From NCBI RefSeq assembly GCF_004006015.1, contig NZ_CP034766.1, positions 1,054,001-1,118,000 of the forward strand: 64,000 nucleotides of DNA, written 5' to 3'. A model generated the notes under the pieces. It was not told where the DNA came from, made no database searches, and saw only the letters and a list, made by a program, of their open reading frames with translations. Source of the DNA: Rhodococcus sp. X156 (GTDB lineage: Bacteria; Actinomycetota; Actinomycetes; Mycobacteriales; Mycobacteriaceae). Positions 1 through 9,216 of this stretch are shown piece by piece; positions within the stretch are counted from its first letter, which is position 1, and each line of letters opens with the position of its first letter. Both the position numbers and the translations under genes were made by a program.

Positions 1-3000
1 CACGTAGCCGCGCCGGCACCGCCCGGAGTCCTCCATGGCCCGCAGCACCTTGTAGACCCCGGAGAAGCCGCCGGTGATGCGCTCGGTGTCCACCGAACCT
101 CGAGTGAGCACGCCGTGGCGCTCCAGGTAGGCCTCGGCTCGGGCGTGCGCACGCCGGGTGGGATCCGCCTCCCGCGGCACCGCTGCCGACCAGCGACCGG
201 CCACCGTCGGGGGACCGGTGCGCGAGGGTATGGCCGGCCGTCCCGCGCGCATCCGGGCGTAGCGGCTGCGCGGGGCGGAGCGCCGCGCCTTGTGGGTGCC
301 GCCGGCGCCCACCTGCGCGCGCACCGGGGCGAGGGTGTCGTTGGTGGCCAGCCCGGCCCACACCAGGTCCCACAGTGCGGTGACCACCTCGCTGTCCACC
401 GGCAGCGGCTCACCGGCCTCCACCAGCGCGGCTCCCACCCGGTCGGTGAGCTGCCGGAAGAACAGGGCCCCGCCGTCGAGTGCCTGCAGCAGGTGGCGGT
501 GCAGCGGTGAGTCGGGTGCCTGCTCGTCCACCTCGGGCAGCAGCAGGTCGGCCACGTCGGTGGGCGCCAGGGCGATCCAGCCGTCGCCGCCGGGCAGGCT
601 GCCGCAGCCGGTCCAGGTGACCTCGCCAGAGGCGGTGAGCTCGTCCAGCAGGGCGGGGGAGTAGCCGGGCAGCCGGGCCGGCAGGATCAGCGACTCCAGC
701 GCGCTGGCGGGCAGCGGCGCCCCGGCGAGCTGCTCCACCACGCCCAGCAGGTCGTCGGCGGTGGGCGCCCGGCGCCGCGGGGCTGCGCCGATGCCGTGCC
801 ACAGCGGCAGGAAGCGGCCCAGCGCCGCCGGCTCCACCGGCTCCACCTCCGCGCGCAGCCGGGCCAGCGAGGTGCGGCGGATGCGGCGCAGCACCTCGGC
901 GTCGCAGTACTCCGTACCCGCGCCGTCCGGGCGCAGCTCGCCCCGCACCAGCCGCCCGGTGCCGGTGAGGCGGTCGAGCACCCCGACGACGACGGCGGTG
1001 CCCAAGCCATAGCGCTGCGCCAGGGTGGCCGGGGCGAACGGGCCGTGGGTGCGGGCGTAGCGGGCGGTCAGCTCGGCCAGCGGGTCGGGGGTGGGCTCGG
1101 TGAACACCTCGGGCACCCCCACCGGCAGCGCGGTGCCGAGCGCGTCCCGGTACCGCCCGGCGTCCTCGATGGCGATGTAGCGCTGCTCGCCGGCGATGCG
1201 CACCAGCAGCGCCCGCCGGTCCTGCTCCAGCTGCTCCAGCCACTGCGGCGCCACCCCGCGCGCCAGCCCGTCGGCCACCGACAGGTCGCCGACGAAGCGC
1301 AGCAGGTCCGCGGCGCCCTCCACGTCGCGGGCGTGGCGGTCGGGGTCGGTGCGCTGCAGCTGCGCCTCGATCTCGGCCAGGGCCTCGGGGTCGAGCAGCT
1401 CGCGCACCGACTCCGAGCCGAGCAGCTCGCCGAGCAGGGTGGAGTCCAGGCTGAGCGCGGCGGCCCGGCGCTCGGCCAGCGGCGCGTCCAGCTCGTAGAG
1501 GAAGGTGCCCACGTAGCCGAACAGGAGGCTGCGGGCGAACGGCGACGGCGCCGGGGTGGTGACCTCCAGGACGCGCACCTTCCGGGCGGCGACGTCGGCC
1601 ATCAGCTCGCGCAGCCCGGCCAGGTCGTAGACGTCCTGCACGCACTCGCGCATCGCCTCCAGCACCACCGGGAACGACTCGTAGGCGCTGGCCACCTCCA
1701 GCAGCTGGGCGGAGCGCTGGCGCTGCTGCCACAGCGGGCTGCGGCGGCCGGGGTTGCGCCGCGGCAGCAGCAGCGACCGGGCCGCGCACTCGCGGAACCG
1801 GGCGGCGAACAGCGCGGAGGAGCCCACCTCGGCGATCACCAGCTGCTCCACCTCGTCCGGGTCGAGCAGCACGTCCTCGGCGGTGACGAGCAGGTCCCCG
1901 CCGGAGTCGTCGAAGGCCTCCGGCAGGCGCAGCACGATGCCGTCGTCGGCGCTGGCCACCCGCGCGTCCACTCCGCGCCGCTCCCGCAGCCGGGCCGCCA
2001 CGGCCAGCGCCCACGGCCCGTTGACCTGGGCGCCGAACGGGGAGTGCACCGCCACCTGCCAGTCGCCCAGCTCGTCGCGGAAGCGCTCCAGCACGATGGT
2101 GCGGTCGTCGGGCACGCCGCCGGTGGACTCCCGCTGCTCCGCCAGGTAGGCCAGCAGGTTGTCCACGGCCCACTCGTCCAGGCCGGCCTCGCGGGCGCGG
2201 GCACGGGCGGGCTCGGCGTCGGCGGCCACGATCTCGCGGACGAACGCGCCCAGGGCCCGGCCCAGCTCCAGCGGGCGGCCGATGGACTCCCCGCGCCAGA
2301 ACGGCATCCGGGCCGGCTGGCCGGGGGCGGGCACGGCGATCACCCGGTCGTGGGTGATGTCCTGCACCCGCCACGCGGTGGAGCCGAGCAGGAAGGTGTC
2401 ACCCACCCGCGACTCGTAGACCATCTCCTCGTCCAGCTCGCCCACCCGGGTGCCCGACTCGCCCTCCGCGCCGCCCGGCGTCATCACGGTGAACAACCCG
2501 CGGTCGGGGATGGTGCCGCCGGAGGTGACGGCCAGGCGCTGGGCGCCGGGGCGTCCGCGCAGCTCGTCGGTCACCCGGTCCCAGGTGATGCGGGCCCGCA
2601 GCTCGCCGAACTGCTCGCTGGGGTAGCGCCCGGAGAGCATGTCCAGCACGGCCTGCAGCGCGGAGTCGGGCAGCGCGGCGAAGGGTGCCGCCCGGCGCAC
2701 CACCGCGGCCAGCCCGGCCACCGTCCACGGCTCCAGCGCCACCATGGCCACCACCTGCTGCGCCAGCACGTCCAGGGGGTTGCGCGGGTAGCTGATCGCC
2801 TCGATCTGCCCGGCCGCCATCCGCTCGGCCACCACCGCGCAGGAGACCAGGTCGCCGCGGAACTTGGGGAACATGACGCCGGAGGACACCGCACCCACCT
2901 GGTGCCCGGCGCGACCGACCCGCTGCAGGCCCGAGGCCACGCTGGGCGGGGCCTCCACCTGGACCACCAGGTCGACCGCGCCCATGTCGATGCCCAGCTC

Positions 3001-4173
3001 CAACGAGGAGGTGGCCACCACGCAGGGCAGCCGTCCGGCCTTGAGGTCTTCCTCCACCAGGGTGCGCTGCTCCCGCGACATGGAGCCGTGGTGGGCCCGG
3101 GCGATCACCACCGGTGCCCCGTCGGTGGTGCCGGAGGCCCCCGGGGCCTCGGCGGGAAAGTGCTGGGCCGGGGCGGGCTCCTCGTCGCCCAGCAGTGCCG
3201 CGGCGACCGCGTCGGTGACCTCCAGCTGCTCGGCGGCCAGCTCGTTGAGCTTGGACGTCAGCCGCTCGGCCAGCCGCCGGGAGTTGCAGAAGACGATGGT
3301 GGAGCGGTGTGCCTGCACCAGCTCGAGCACCCGGGCCTCCACCGCCGGCCAGATGGAGGTGCGCCGCTCCGTCCCGGCCGCCGACCCCTCCACCTCCCCG
3401 GTGAGCTCACCGAGGTTGGCGAGGTCCTCCACCGGCACCTCGACGCGCACCTCCACGGTCTTGGGCGTGCGCGGCTGCACCACCTGCACCGGCCGGCCAC
3501 CGCCGAGGAAGGCTGCGACCTCCTCCACCGGGCGGACCGTCGCGGAGAGTCCGATGCGCTGAGCCGGGGTCTCCAGCAGCTCGTCCAGGCGCTCCAGGGA
3601 CAGGGCGAGGTGGGCGCCGCGCTTGGTGGCGGCCACCGAGTGCACCTCGTCGATGATCACCGTCTGCACCCCGCGCAGCGAGTCCCGCGCCGCGGAGGTG
3701 AGCAGCAGGAACAGCGACTCCGGGGTGGTCACCAGGATGTCCGGCGGGGTGCGGTTGAACGTGCGCCGCTCGCTGGCGGGGGTGTCGCCGCTGCGGGTTC
3801 CGACGGTGAGGTCGGGCACCGGCAGCCCGAGCCGCTGGGCCTCCTGGCGGATGCCGGTGAGCGGGGAGCGCAGGTTGCGCTGCACGTCCACCGCCAGCGC
3901 CTTCAGCGGTGACACGTAGAGCACCCGGCAGCGCAGCCTGGGCTCCTCCGGCGGCGGCTCGGCGGCCAGCCGGTCCAGCGCCCACAGGAACGCGGCGAGG
4001 GTCTTGCCGGATCCGGTGGGCGCGACCACCAGGGCGTGCTGGCCGGCCTGGGCGGCGGCCCAGGCGCCGGCCTGCGCGTCGGTCGGTGCGTCGAAGGCGC
4101 CGGTGAACCAGGCGCGGGTGGCCGGGGAGAAGCCCTGCAGGGCGGCCCTCGCGTCGTTCACCGGGTTGGTCAC
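1..4173 (-). CDS. lhr: Lhr-type large ATP-dependent helicase, C-terminus cut by window edge
   Basis: This is a superfamily 2 DNA helicase of the Lhr family, a DNA-repair-linked 3'-5' translocase of about 1500 residues. The frame stays open from a GTG at 4173 to base 1, giving 1391 residues; the last part of the C-terminal domain lies outside the window. The Walker A motif APTGSGKT has its lysine at residue 57, and the family's DEVH box is at residues 175-178. The visible end (GVYKVLRAMEDSG) is typical of the Lhr C-terminal region. The GTG was chosen because upstream ATG triplets are out of frame. The divergent-looking long frames on the plus strand here are shadows. The family is firmly recognised; the exact repair role is known only from homologues. 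Confidence 0.93.
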   Translation of the reverse strand, partial: MTNPVNDARAALQGFSPATRAWFTGAFDAPTDAQAGAWAAAQAGQHALVVAPTGSGKTLAAFLWALDRLAAEPPPEEPRLRCRVLYVSPLKALAVDVQRNLRSPLTGIRQEAQRLGLPVPDLTVGTRSGDTPASERRTFNRTPPDILVTTPESLFLLLTSAARDSLRGVQTVIIDEVHSVAATKRGAHLALSLERLDELLETPAQRIGLSATVRPVEEVAAFLGGGRPVQVVQPRTPKTVEVRVEVPVEDLANLGELTGEVEGSAAGTERRTSIWPAVEARVLELVQAHRSTIVFCNSRRLAERLTSKLNELAAEQLEVTDAVAAALLGDEEPAPAQHFPAEAPGASGTTDGAPVVIARAHHGSMSREQRTLVEEDLKAGRLPCVVATSSLELGIDMGAVDLVVQVEAPPSVASGLQRVGRAGHQVGAVSSGVMFPKFRGDLVSCAVVAERMAAGQIEAISYPRNPLDVLAQQVVAMVALEPWTVAGLAAVVRRAAPFAALPDSALQAVLDMLSGRYPSEQFGELRARITWDRVTDELRGRPGAQRLAVTSGGTIPDRGLFTVMTPGGAEGESGTRVGELDEEMVYESRVGDTFLLGSTAWRVQDITHDRVIAVPAPGQPARMPFWRGESIGRPLELGRALGAFVREIVAADAEPARARAREAGLDEWAVDNLLAYLAEQRESTGGVPDDRTIVLERFRDELGDWQVAVHSPFGAQVNGPWALAVAARLRERRGVDARVASADDGIVLRLPEAFDDSGGDLLVTAEDVLLDPDEVEQLVIAEVGSSALFAARFRECAARSLLLPRRNPGRRSPLWQQRQRSAQLLEVASAYESFPVVLEAMRECVQDVYDLAGLRELMADVAARKVRVLEVTTPAPSPFARSLLFGYVGTFLYELDAPLAERRAAALSLDSTLLGELLGSESVRELLDPEALAEIEAQLQRTDPDRHARDVEGAADLLRFVGDLSVADGLARGVAPQWLEQLEQDRRALLVRIAGEQRYIAIEDAGRYRDALGTALPVGVPEVFTEPTPDPLAELTARYARTHGPFAPATLAQRYGLGTAVVVGVLDRLTGTGRLVRGELRPDGAGTEYCDAEVLRRIRRTSLARLRAEVEPVEPAALGRFLPLWHGIGAAPRRRAPTADDLLGVVEQLAGAPLPASALESLILPARLPGYSPALLDELTASGEVTWTGCGSLPGGDGWIALAPTDVADLLLPEVDEQAPDSPLHRHLLQALDGGALFFRQLTDRVGAALVEAGEPLPVDSEVVTALWDLVWAGLATNDTLAPVRAQVGAGGTHKARRSAPRSRYARMRAGRPAIPSRTGPPTVAGRWSAAVPREADPTRRAHARAEAYLERHGVLTRGSVDTERITGGFSGVYKVLRAMEDSGRCRRGYV

Positions 4174-4198
4174 GCACCCATCATGGCGCGGGGGTCCG

Positions 4199-5362
4199 TC
4201 AGCTTTCGGCGGCAGGTTGGCTGATCTGCGTGGACCGGCGGCCGCGCGCGTGCTGGGTGCGCCGCCAGTAGAGGTAGGTGAACAGGCCGACGACGGTGGG
4301 CAGCAACCAGGTCGCCATCCGGTAGAGCAGCACCGCCGACACCAGCTCCGGCGTCGAGGAGACGGTGCCGAAGCCGTTGCCCAGGATCGTCAGCAGCGAC
4401 CCCTCGGCCACCCCGAGGCCGCCAGGGCTGGGCATCAGCAACGAGATGAGGGCGGTGCCGGCGTAGGCGACCACGACGCGCGCCCAGGACACCTCCACCA
4501 CCCCCTGCAGGTGCAGGGCGGCACCCAGGGCCAGGCAGTTGATCAGCTGGACGGAGGCGATGGCGACGGTGAGGGCGAGCCACCGCTGCCGCACCAGCTC
4601 GGCGGAGCCGACCCGCAGCTCGGCGACGCGACCGGGCAGGTCCGGGTGCTGCTGCCGGTGCAGCCGGCGGAGCACGGCGTTGACGACCGTGCCCACCAGC
4701 GATCCGACCCGGCGGGCGAAGGACTCGCTGCGCAGCACCTGCGCCAGCACCACCACGGCCAGTGCGACGACCACGAGGACCGCCGCAGCCACGACGGCGA
4801 ACACCTGCGGCGAGCCGGGCTGGGTGGCGAGCACCGCGAGCGCGATGCCCCCGAGGGTGTAGCGGACCAGGCTGTTCCCCACGTCCACCACCAGCACGCT
4901 GCGGGCGATCTCGGCCAGCCGGAAGCCCCAGGAGCGCGTCATGGCGAAGGTGAGGCCGGTGGCCACCGCACCGCCCTCGGGCAGGGTGTTGGACACCGCC
5001 GTGCCCGCGGTGTTGGCGATGACGGCCTGGCGCAGGGTCTGCCCGGGCAGGGCGATCATCAGGGCAGGGGCGTTGGACAGCAGGAGCACCAGCCCCAGAC
5101 TCACCAGCGCCACCACCTGCCAGGCCTGGATCAGGTCGAGGCTCGCGCTGTTGTCGGCCTCCGCGGACAGCTCGGTGACGATGGCCCAGAAGATCGCCGC
5201 CACGATGCCGTAGGTGAGCACCGCGCCGACGGCCTGGCGCAGCACGGTGCGGTGCCGCCGCGGGAAGCGCCACACCGAGTGCAGCGCCGTGTACCAGGCG
5301 TTCTCGTGCCACGCGGTGGCGCGCAGCCGGGCGACGTCGGAGCTGGTGGTCACCTTCTCCAT
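4199..5362 (-). CDS. Lysylphosphatidylglycerol synthase transmembrane-region (flippase-like) protein
   Basis: An integral membrane protein of 387 residues in the family named after the membrane half of MprF/LPG synthase (UPF0104). It has about seven to eight hydrophobic segments, a conserved SNTLPEGG loop near residue 140, and the C-terminal MPSPGGLGVAEGSL motif typical of the family. No soluble aminoacyl-transferase domain is present, so a lipid-translocating or lipid-binding role is more likely than lipid lysylation. The start is ATG 5362; an in-frame ATG at 5377 is possible. It is transcribed divergently from the FabG-like gene, with a palindrome between them. Substrate unknown. Confidence 0.85.
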   Translation of the reverse strand: MEKVTTSSDVARLRATAWHENAWYTALHSVWRFPRRHRTVLRQAVGAVLTYGIVAAIFWAIVTELSAEADNSASLDLIQAWQVVALVSLGLVLLLSNAPALMIALPGQTLRQAVIANTAGTAVSNTLPEGGAVATGLTFAMTRSWGFRLAEIARSVLVVDVGNSLVRYTLGGIALAVLATQPGSPQVFAVVAAAVLVVVALAVVVLAQVLRSESFARRVGSLVGTVVNAVLRRLHRQQHPDLPGRVAELRVGSAELVRQRWLALTVAIASVQLINCLALGAALHLQGVVEVSWARVVVAYAGTALISLLMPSPGGLGVAEGSLLTILGNGFGTVSSTPELVSAVLLYRMATWLLPTVVGLFTYLYWRRTQHARGRRSTQISQPAAES

Positions 5363-5390
5363 GGTCCGGGAGCGCACCTTCCGCCGACCA

Positions 5391-5405
5391 CCTAACGGTG
5401 TTAGG
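5391..5405. promoter_or_regulatory. Inverted-repeat operator candidate between divergent genes
   Basis: A perfect inverted repeat CCTAAC-GGT-GTTAGG lies 28 bp upstream of the flippase-like gene start and 48 bp upstream of the FabG-like start. The arrangement TAAC-N3-GTTA resembles TetR-family operators. No TetR gene is adjacent in the window, so the regulator is unknown. The repeat is directly visible; its function is inferred. Confidence 0.5.
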
Positions 5406-5453
5406 TTGGCCGCAGCGCAAGGCGACTTGACACGCAGAGGGGCTGGGGCAGCA

Positions 5454-6212
5454 ATGGGACGGTTCGACGGACGAGTGGCGATCGTGAGCGGCGCGGGTCA
5501 GGGCATCGGAGCTGGCATCGCCGCCCGCCTGGCGTCGGAGGGGGCCGCGGTGGGGGTGCTCGACCTCAACGCCGACGCCGCCAGCTCCTCGGCGGAGGCC
5601 ATCACCCTCGCCGGCGGCACGGCGGTGGGCATCGGCGCCGACGTCACCTCCGAGGAGGGCGTCAACGCCGCCGTCGACCAGGTGGTCCGCGAGCTGGGCG
5701 GGCTGGACATCGTGGTGAACAACGCTGGCATCACCCGCGACAACATGCTGTTCAAGATGAGCGTGGAGGACTTCGACCTGGTGCTGGCGGTGCACCTGCG
5801 CGGCACCTTCCTGCTCACCAAGGCCGCCCAGCGCCACCTGGTGGAGCAGCGCTACGGCCGCATCGTGAACCTGTCCAGCCGCTCGGCGCTGGGCAACCGA
5901 GGCCAGGCCAACTACGCCTCGGCCAAGGCCGGAGTCATCGCCTTCACCGCCACCGCCGCTCTCGAGCTCGGCCCCTTCGGGATCACCGTCAACGCGGTGG
6001 CCCCGGGCTACATCGCCACCGACATGACCGCGGCCACCGCGCGGCGGCTGGGCATGGACCCCGAGGAGCACCAGAAGCTGGCCGCCGAGCAGATCCCGGT
6101 GCGCCGCGTGGGGACACCGGACGACATCGCCGCCGTGGTGGCGTTCTTCGCCAGCGAGGAGGCCGGCTACGTGAGCGGGCAGACGCTGCACGTCAACGGC
6201 GGGCAGCGCTGA
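5454..6212 (+). CDS. 3-oxoacyl-ACP reductase-type SDR (FabG-like)
   Basis: A 252-residue short-chain dehydrogenase/reductase. The nucleotide-binding motif is SGAGQGIG near residue 13, followed by the NNAG motif, the catalytic serine in NLSSRSALG, and the catalytic pair in YASAK. This full set predicts an active NADP(H)-dependent ketoreductase of FabG type, acting on acyl thioesters or similar beta-keto substrates in the cytoplasm. The ATG at 5454 follows a GA/GG-rich stretch; the open frame extends further upstream, but the protein starts naturally at MGRFDGRVAIVSG. There are many FabG paralogues in actinobacteria, so it need not be the fatty-acid synthase enzyme. Confidence 0.88.
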   Translation: MGRFDGRVAIVSGAGQGIGAGIAARLASEGAAVGVLDLNADAASSSAEAITLAGGTAVGIGADVTSEEGVNAAVDQVVRELGGLDIVVNNAGITRDNMLFKMSVEDFDLVLAVHLRGTFLLTKAAQRHLVEQRYGRIVNLSSRSALGNRGQANYASAKAGVIAFTATAALELGPFGITVNAVAPGYIATDMTAATARRLGMDPEEHQKLAAEQIPVRRVGTPDDIAAVVAFFASEEAGYVSGQTLHVNGGQR

Positions 6213-6255
6213 CCGACGGCGGCCCCACCCACCCCCGCCTGACACACTCAGCCCC

Positions 6256-7413
6256 GTGCGCGTAGCGGTGGTGGCCGGCCCCGACCCGGGGCACGCGTTC
6301 CCGGCCATGGCGCTGTGCCTGCGCCTGCAGGCCGCCGGGGACGAGCCGGTGCTGTTCACCAGCCCCCGCTGGCAGGACGCCGCCGCCCGCGCCGGCGTGC
6401 CGTGGCGGCGCCTGCCCGGCCTGGCGCCCCGCCCCGGCGACGACGACGCCGATCCCGGCCAGCGGATGCACGGCCGGGCGGCGTACATGTCCACCGTGCT
6501 GGTGCCCGAGCTGCACGCGCTGCGCCCGGACCTGGTGGTGGGTGACGTGCTCACCGCGGCGGGCGGGCTGGCCGCGGAACGTCTCGGCCTGCCGTGGGTG
6601 GAGCTCTGCCCGCACCCGCTGTACCTGCCCTCGTGCGGGCTGCCGCCGGTGGGCAGCGGCCTGGCGGTGGGCACCGGCGTCGGCGGCCGGGCACGCGACT
6701 CCCTGCTGCGCGCGATGGCCGCCCGCTCCACCCGGAAGGGCCAGCGCCAGCGTGCCGCGGCCCGGGCCTCGGTGGGCCTGCCCGTGCGCGATCCCGGTCC
6801 GACGGCGCGGCTGGTGGCAACGCTGCCTGCGCTGGAGGTTCCCCGGCCCGACTGGCCGGAGGGCACCCATGTGGTGGGCCCGCTGCAGTGGGACCCGCAG
6901 GAGGCTGAGCTGGCGCTGCCGCCGGGGGCCGACCCGCTGGTGTTCCTCTCCCCGTCCACCGCCGAGGGCGGCACCCTGGGCGTGCTCGAGGCGGCGCTGG
7001 CCGGGCTGAGTGGAGTGCGCGTGGTGGCCACGGTCCTGGACCCGGACCCGGCGCTGGAGGTGCCCGGCTGGGCGAGCGTGGGCACTGGCCGGCAGGACAC
7101 CCTGCTGGCCGCGGCGAGCGTGGCGGTGATCGGCGGCGGGCACGGCATGCTGGCCAAGGCGCTGGCCGCGGGTGTGCCCACGGTGCTGGTGCCCGGTGGG
7201 GGAGACCAGTGGGAGCTGGCCAACCGGGCGGCCAGGCAGGGCAGCGCCGTCATCGTCCGCCCGCTGACGCCCGAGCGCCTGGCCGCCGCCGTGCAGCAGG
7301 TGCTGGCCGAGCCCACCCACGCCGCCGCCGCGCAGCGGGCCGCCCGCAGCCTCGACGAGGTGCGCGCCGACGCCGTCACCGTCTGCCGGGAGGCCGCGGC
7401 GTGCGGCCGCTGA
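6256..7413 (+). CDS. GT1/MGT-like glycosyltransferase (Rv2739c-type)
   Basis: A 385-residue protein with two Rossmann-like halves. The N-terminus (VAVVAGPDPGHAFPAMAL) has the glycine/histidine pattern of GT-B enzymes, and the C-terminal half has IGGGHGMLAKALAAGVPTV, the nucleotide-sugar-binding region of UGT/MGT-type glycosyltransferases. It sits directly before the DUF3046 and recA genes, the same position as Rv2739c in M. tuberculosis (annotated there as an alanine-rich transferase). The start is GTG 6256. Donor and acceptor cannot be told from sequence. Confidence 0.8.
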   Translation: MRVAVVAGPDPGHAFPAMALCLRLQAAGDEPVLFTSPRWQDAAARAGVPWRRLPGLAPRPGDDDADPGQRMHGRAAYMSTVLVPELHALRPDLVVGDVLTAAGGLAAERLGLPWVELCPHPLYLPSCGLPPVGSGLAVGTGVGGRARDSLLRAMAARSTRKGQRQRAAARASVGLPVRDPGPTARLVATLPALEVPRPDWPEGTHVVGPLQWDPQEAELALPPGADPLVFLSPSTAEGGTLGVLEAALAGLSGVRVVATVLDPDPALEVPGWASVGTGRQDTLLAAASVAVIGGGHGMLAKALAAGVPTVLVPGGGDQWELANRAARQGSAVIVRPLTPERLAAAVQQVLAEPTHAAAAQRAARSLDEVRADAVTVCREAAACGR

Positions 7414-7456
7414 GCCCGGGGTGCGCCGGGCGGCTGTCGACTTCTACGGTGACCGG

Positions 7457-7651
7457 ATGCGACTGACAGAGTTCCGCGAGCTGGTCGCCCTGGAGTTCGG
7501 GCCGCAGCGCGGCGACATGCTGGTGGCCGACCACGTCCTGGGCGCCCTCGGTGGCCGCACCGCTGACCAGGCCATCGAGGCGGGGACGGATCCCCGTGAG
7601 GTGTGGCGCGCGCTGTGCGCGGAGATGGACGTCCCGCCCGAGCGCTGGTGA
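7457..7651 (+). CDS. DUF3046 protein
   Basis: A 64-residue acidic small protein of the DUF3046 family, starting MRLTEFRELVALEFG and ending EMDVPPERW. The family is actinobacterial and nearly always lies next to recA, as Rv2738c does. It contains the family's central DHVLGALGGRTADQAIEAG helix pair. The ATG at 7457 is chosen over an upstream in-frame GTG because homologues start at MRLTEF. Its function is unknown; position beside recA/recX hints at DNA metabolism, but nothing in the sequence proves it. Confidence 0.88.
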   Translation: MRLTEFRELVALEFGPQRGDMLVADHVLGALGGRTADQAIEAGTDPREVWRALCAEMDVPPERW

Positions 7652-7715
7652 TCTCGACGACTGTGGCGGCCCGTAGGGTGCTGCGGTCAGCTGACCGGGA
7701 TCTCGAGGAGCGTGC

Positions 7716-9014
7716 GTGCCGAAGAAGAACGCCCGGGAGCGGGCCATCTCCGTTCCCATGCTGTGCGTGCTGGCGCTGTTGTCCGCGGTGGCGCCGCTGG
7801 CCACGGACATGTACCTGCCCGGGCTGCCGGAGGTCTCCGACGACCTCGGGGCGACCGCCAGCAGCGTGCAGCTGACCATCACCACGTTCCTCGCGGGTCT
7901 GGCCATCGGGCAGCTGGTGATCGGCCCGCTCTCCGACGGCATCGGCCGACGGCGGCTGCTCATCGGCGGTACCGCCCTCTGCGCGGTGGCCGGGGTGCTC
8001 TGCGCCACGGCACCCACGGTGGAGGTGCTGGTGGCCACCCGCTTCCTGCAGGGCTTCTCCGGCGCGGCGGGCATCGTGCTGGCCCGCGCGGTGATCGCCG
8101 ACCGGGCCAGCGGCACCGCGGCGGCCAAGCTGTTCAGCGTCATGATGATCATCGGCGGCGTCGCCCCGGTGATGGCCCCGCTGGCCGGGGGTGCGCTGAT
8201 CGGGCCGATCGGGTGGCGCGGGGTGTTCTGGGTGCTGACCGGGCTGGCGGTGGTGATGCTGGTCGGCGTGCTGCTCCTGGTGCCGGAGACCCTGCCCGCC
8301 GACCGCCGGCACGGCGCCGGGTTTGCCGCCCTCGCCCGCAACGCCCGCTACGTGCTCACCAACCGCCGCTTCCTGGGCTACACGCTGGTGTTCGCCAGCG
8401 GCTTCGGGGCCTTGTTCTCCTACATCTCGCAGTCCACGTTCGTGGTGCAGGACCTGCTCGGACTGTCGCCGGGCATGTTCTCGGTGGTGTTCGCCTGCAA
8501 CGCCGCCGGCCTGGTGGGGGCCAACATCATCAACACCCGGCTGATCGGCAGGGTGTCGCCGCGGCGGCTGCTCACCGGTGGCGTCACCGCGCTGACCGCG
8601 GCCGGGGTGCTGCTGCTGGCCGTGGTGACCGTGGGTGGGTCGGCCCAGTGGGCGCTGCTGGGGGCGATGTTCTGCGTCACCGCCAGCATCGGCTTCATCT
8701 TCGGCAACGCCACCGCCCTGGCCCAGGCCCAGGTGCCGCGGGCAGCCGGGACCGGCTCCGCGGTGATGGGGGCGCTGCAGTTCACCGTGGGCGCGGCCGT
8801 GTCTCCGCTGGTCGGCATCGCCGGGCCCGACACCGCCGTGCCGATGGCGATCTCCATCCTGGTGATGGGCGTGGCGGCGACGACGGCGCTGCACACCCTG
8901 GCCCGCGCCGAGGACGGAAGTCCCGGTGCCGCAGGTCAGCCAGTGCCAGCGCAGCACCGCGCGGCGCAGGCGCCGGAGGGTGCGCAGGCTGCTGCTGGGG
9001 TCGAGCACCCGTAG
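7716..9014 (+). CDS. Bcr/CflA-family drug-resistance MFS transporter
   Basis: A 432-residue, 12-helix major facilitator with the Bcr/CflA signature: [16 protein letters not shown] in the first loop, then the MFS motif [16 protein letters not shown] between helices 2 and 3. Such pumps export drugs or metabolites with proton antiport. The GTG start at 7716 is preceded by a GAGGAG ribosome-binding site. It lies between the DUF3046 gene and recA, a position without an equivalent in M. tuberculosis, so it is probably a lineage-specific insertion. The last 40 residues are Ala/Gln/Pro-rich and likely disordered. Confidence 0.88.
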   Translation: MPKKNARERAISVPMLCVLALLSAVAPLATDMYLPGLPEVSDDLGATASSVQLTITTFLAGLAIGQLVIGPLSDGIGRRRLLIGGTALCAVAGVLCATAPTVEVLVATRFLQGFSGAAGIVLARAVIADRASGTAAAKLFSVMMIIGGVAPVMAPLAGGALIGPIGWRGVFWVLTGLAVVMLVGVLLLVPETLPADRRHGAGFAALARNARYVLTNRRFLGYTLVFASGFGALFSYISQSTFVVQDLLGLSPGMFSVVFACNAAGLVGANIINTRLIGRVSPRRLLTGGVTALTAAGVLLLAVVTVGGSAQWALLGAMFCVTASIGFIFGNATALAQAQVPRAAGTGSAVMGALQFTVGAAVSPLVGIAGPDTAVPMAISILVMGVAATTALHTLARAEDGSPGAAGQPVPAQHRAAQAPEGAQAAAGVEHP

Positions 9015-9063
9015 CTCCTTCCCGACGCGCCTCGTCCGGCGTGTCGAAAACCAGGTACCACAC

Positions 9064-9079
9064 TCGAACACCTGTTCGT
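9064..9079 (+). promoter_or_regulatory. SOS (LexA) box upstream of recA
   Basis: TCGAAC-ACCT-GTTCGT matches the actinobacterial/mycobacterial LexA box TCGAAC-N4-GTTCGA with one mismatch in the last base. It lies 138 bp upstream of the recA start codon. A TACGCT hexamer at 9081-9086 could be the -10 element, in which case bound LexA would block RNA polymerase. The motif is seen; the -10 assignment is inference. Confidence 0.88.
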
Positions 9080-9216
9080 CTACGCTGGGGCACGTTCGGT
9101 TGAGGTTGTCCCCAGCGACGGGGCTCGTCCACAGCCGCGGACGATCCACCAAAACCGTCGGTGCCCGGTCCTACCGTTCACGCCGACCCGAACAGAGCAC
9201 CAACGAGGAGACCCCG

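Noticed and set aside
7716-9014. Horizontally acquired drug-resistance island
   Set aside because: Only one efflux gene, with base composition like its neighbours and no mobile element.
796-9152. Very long frames on the strand opposite Lhr and the fabG/efflux genes (plus 796-3912; minus 4170-9152)
   Set aside because: They are antisense shadows produced by high-GC codon bias; composition is Arg/Gly/His-rich with no domain, and they cover well-recognised genes.
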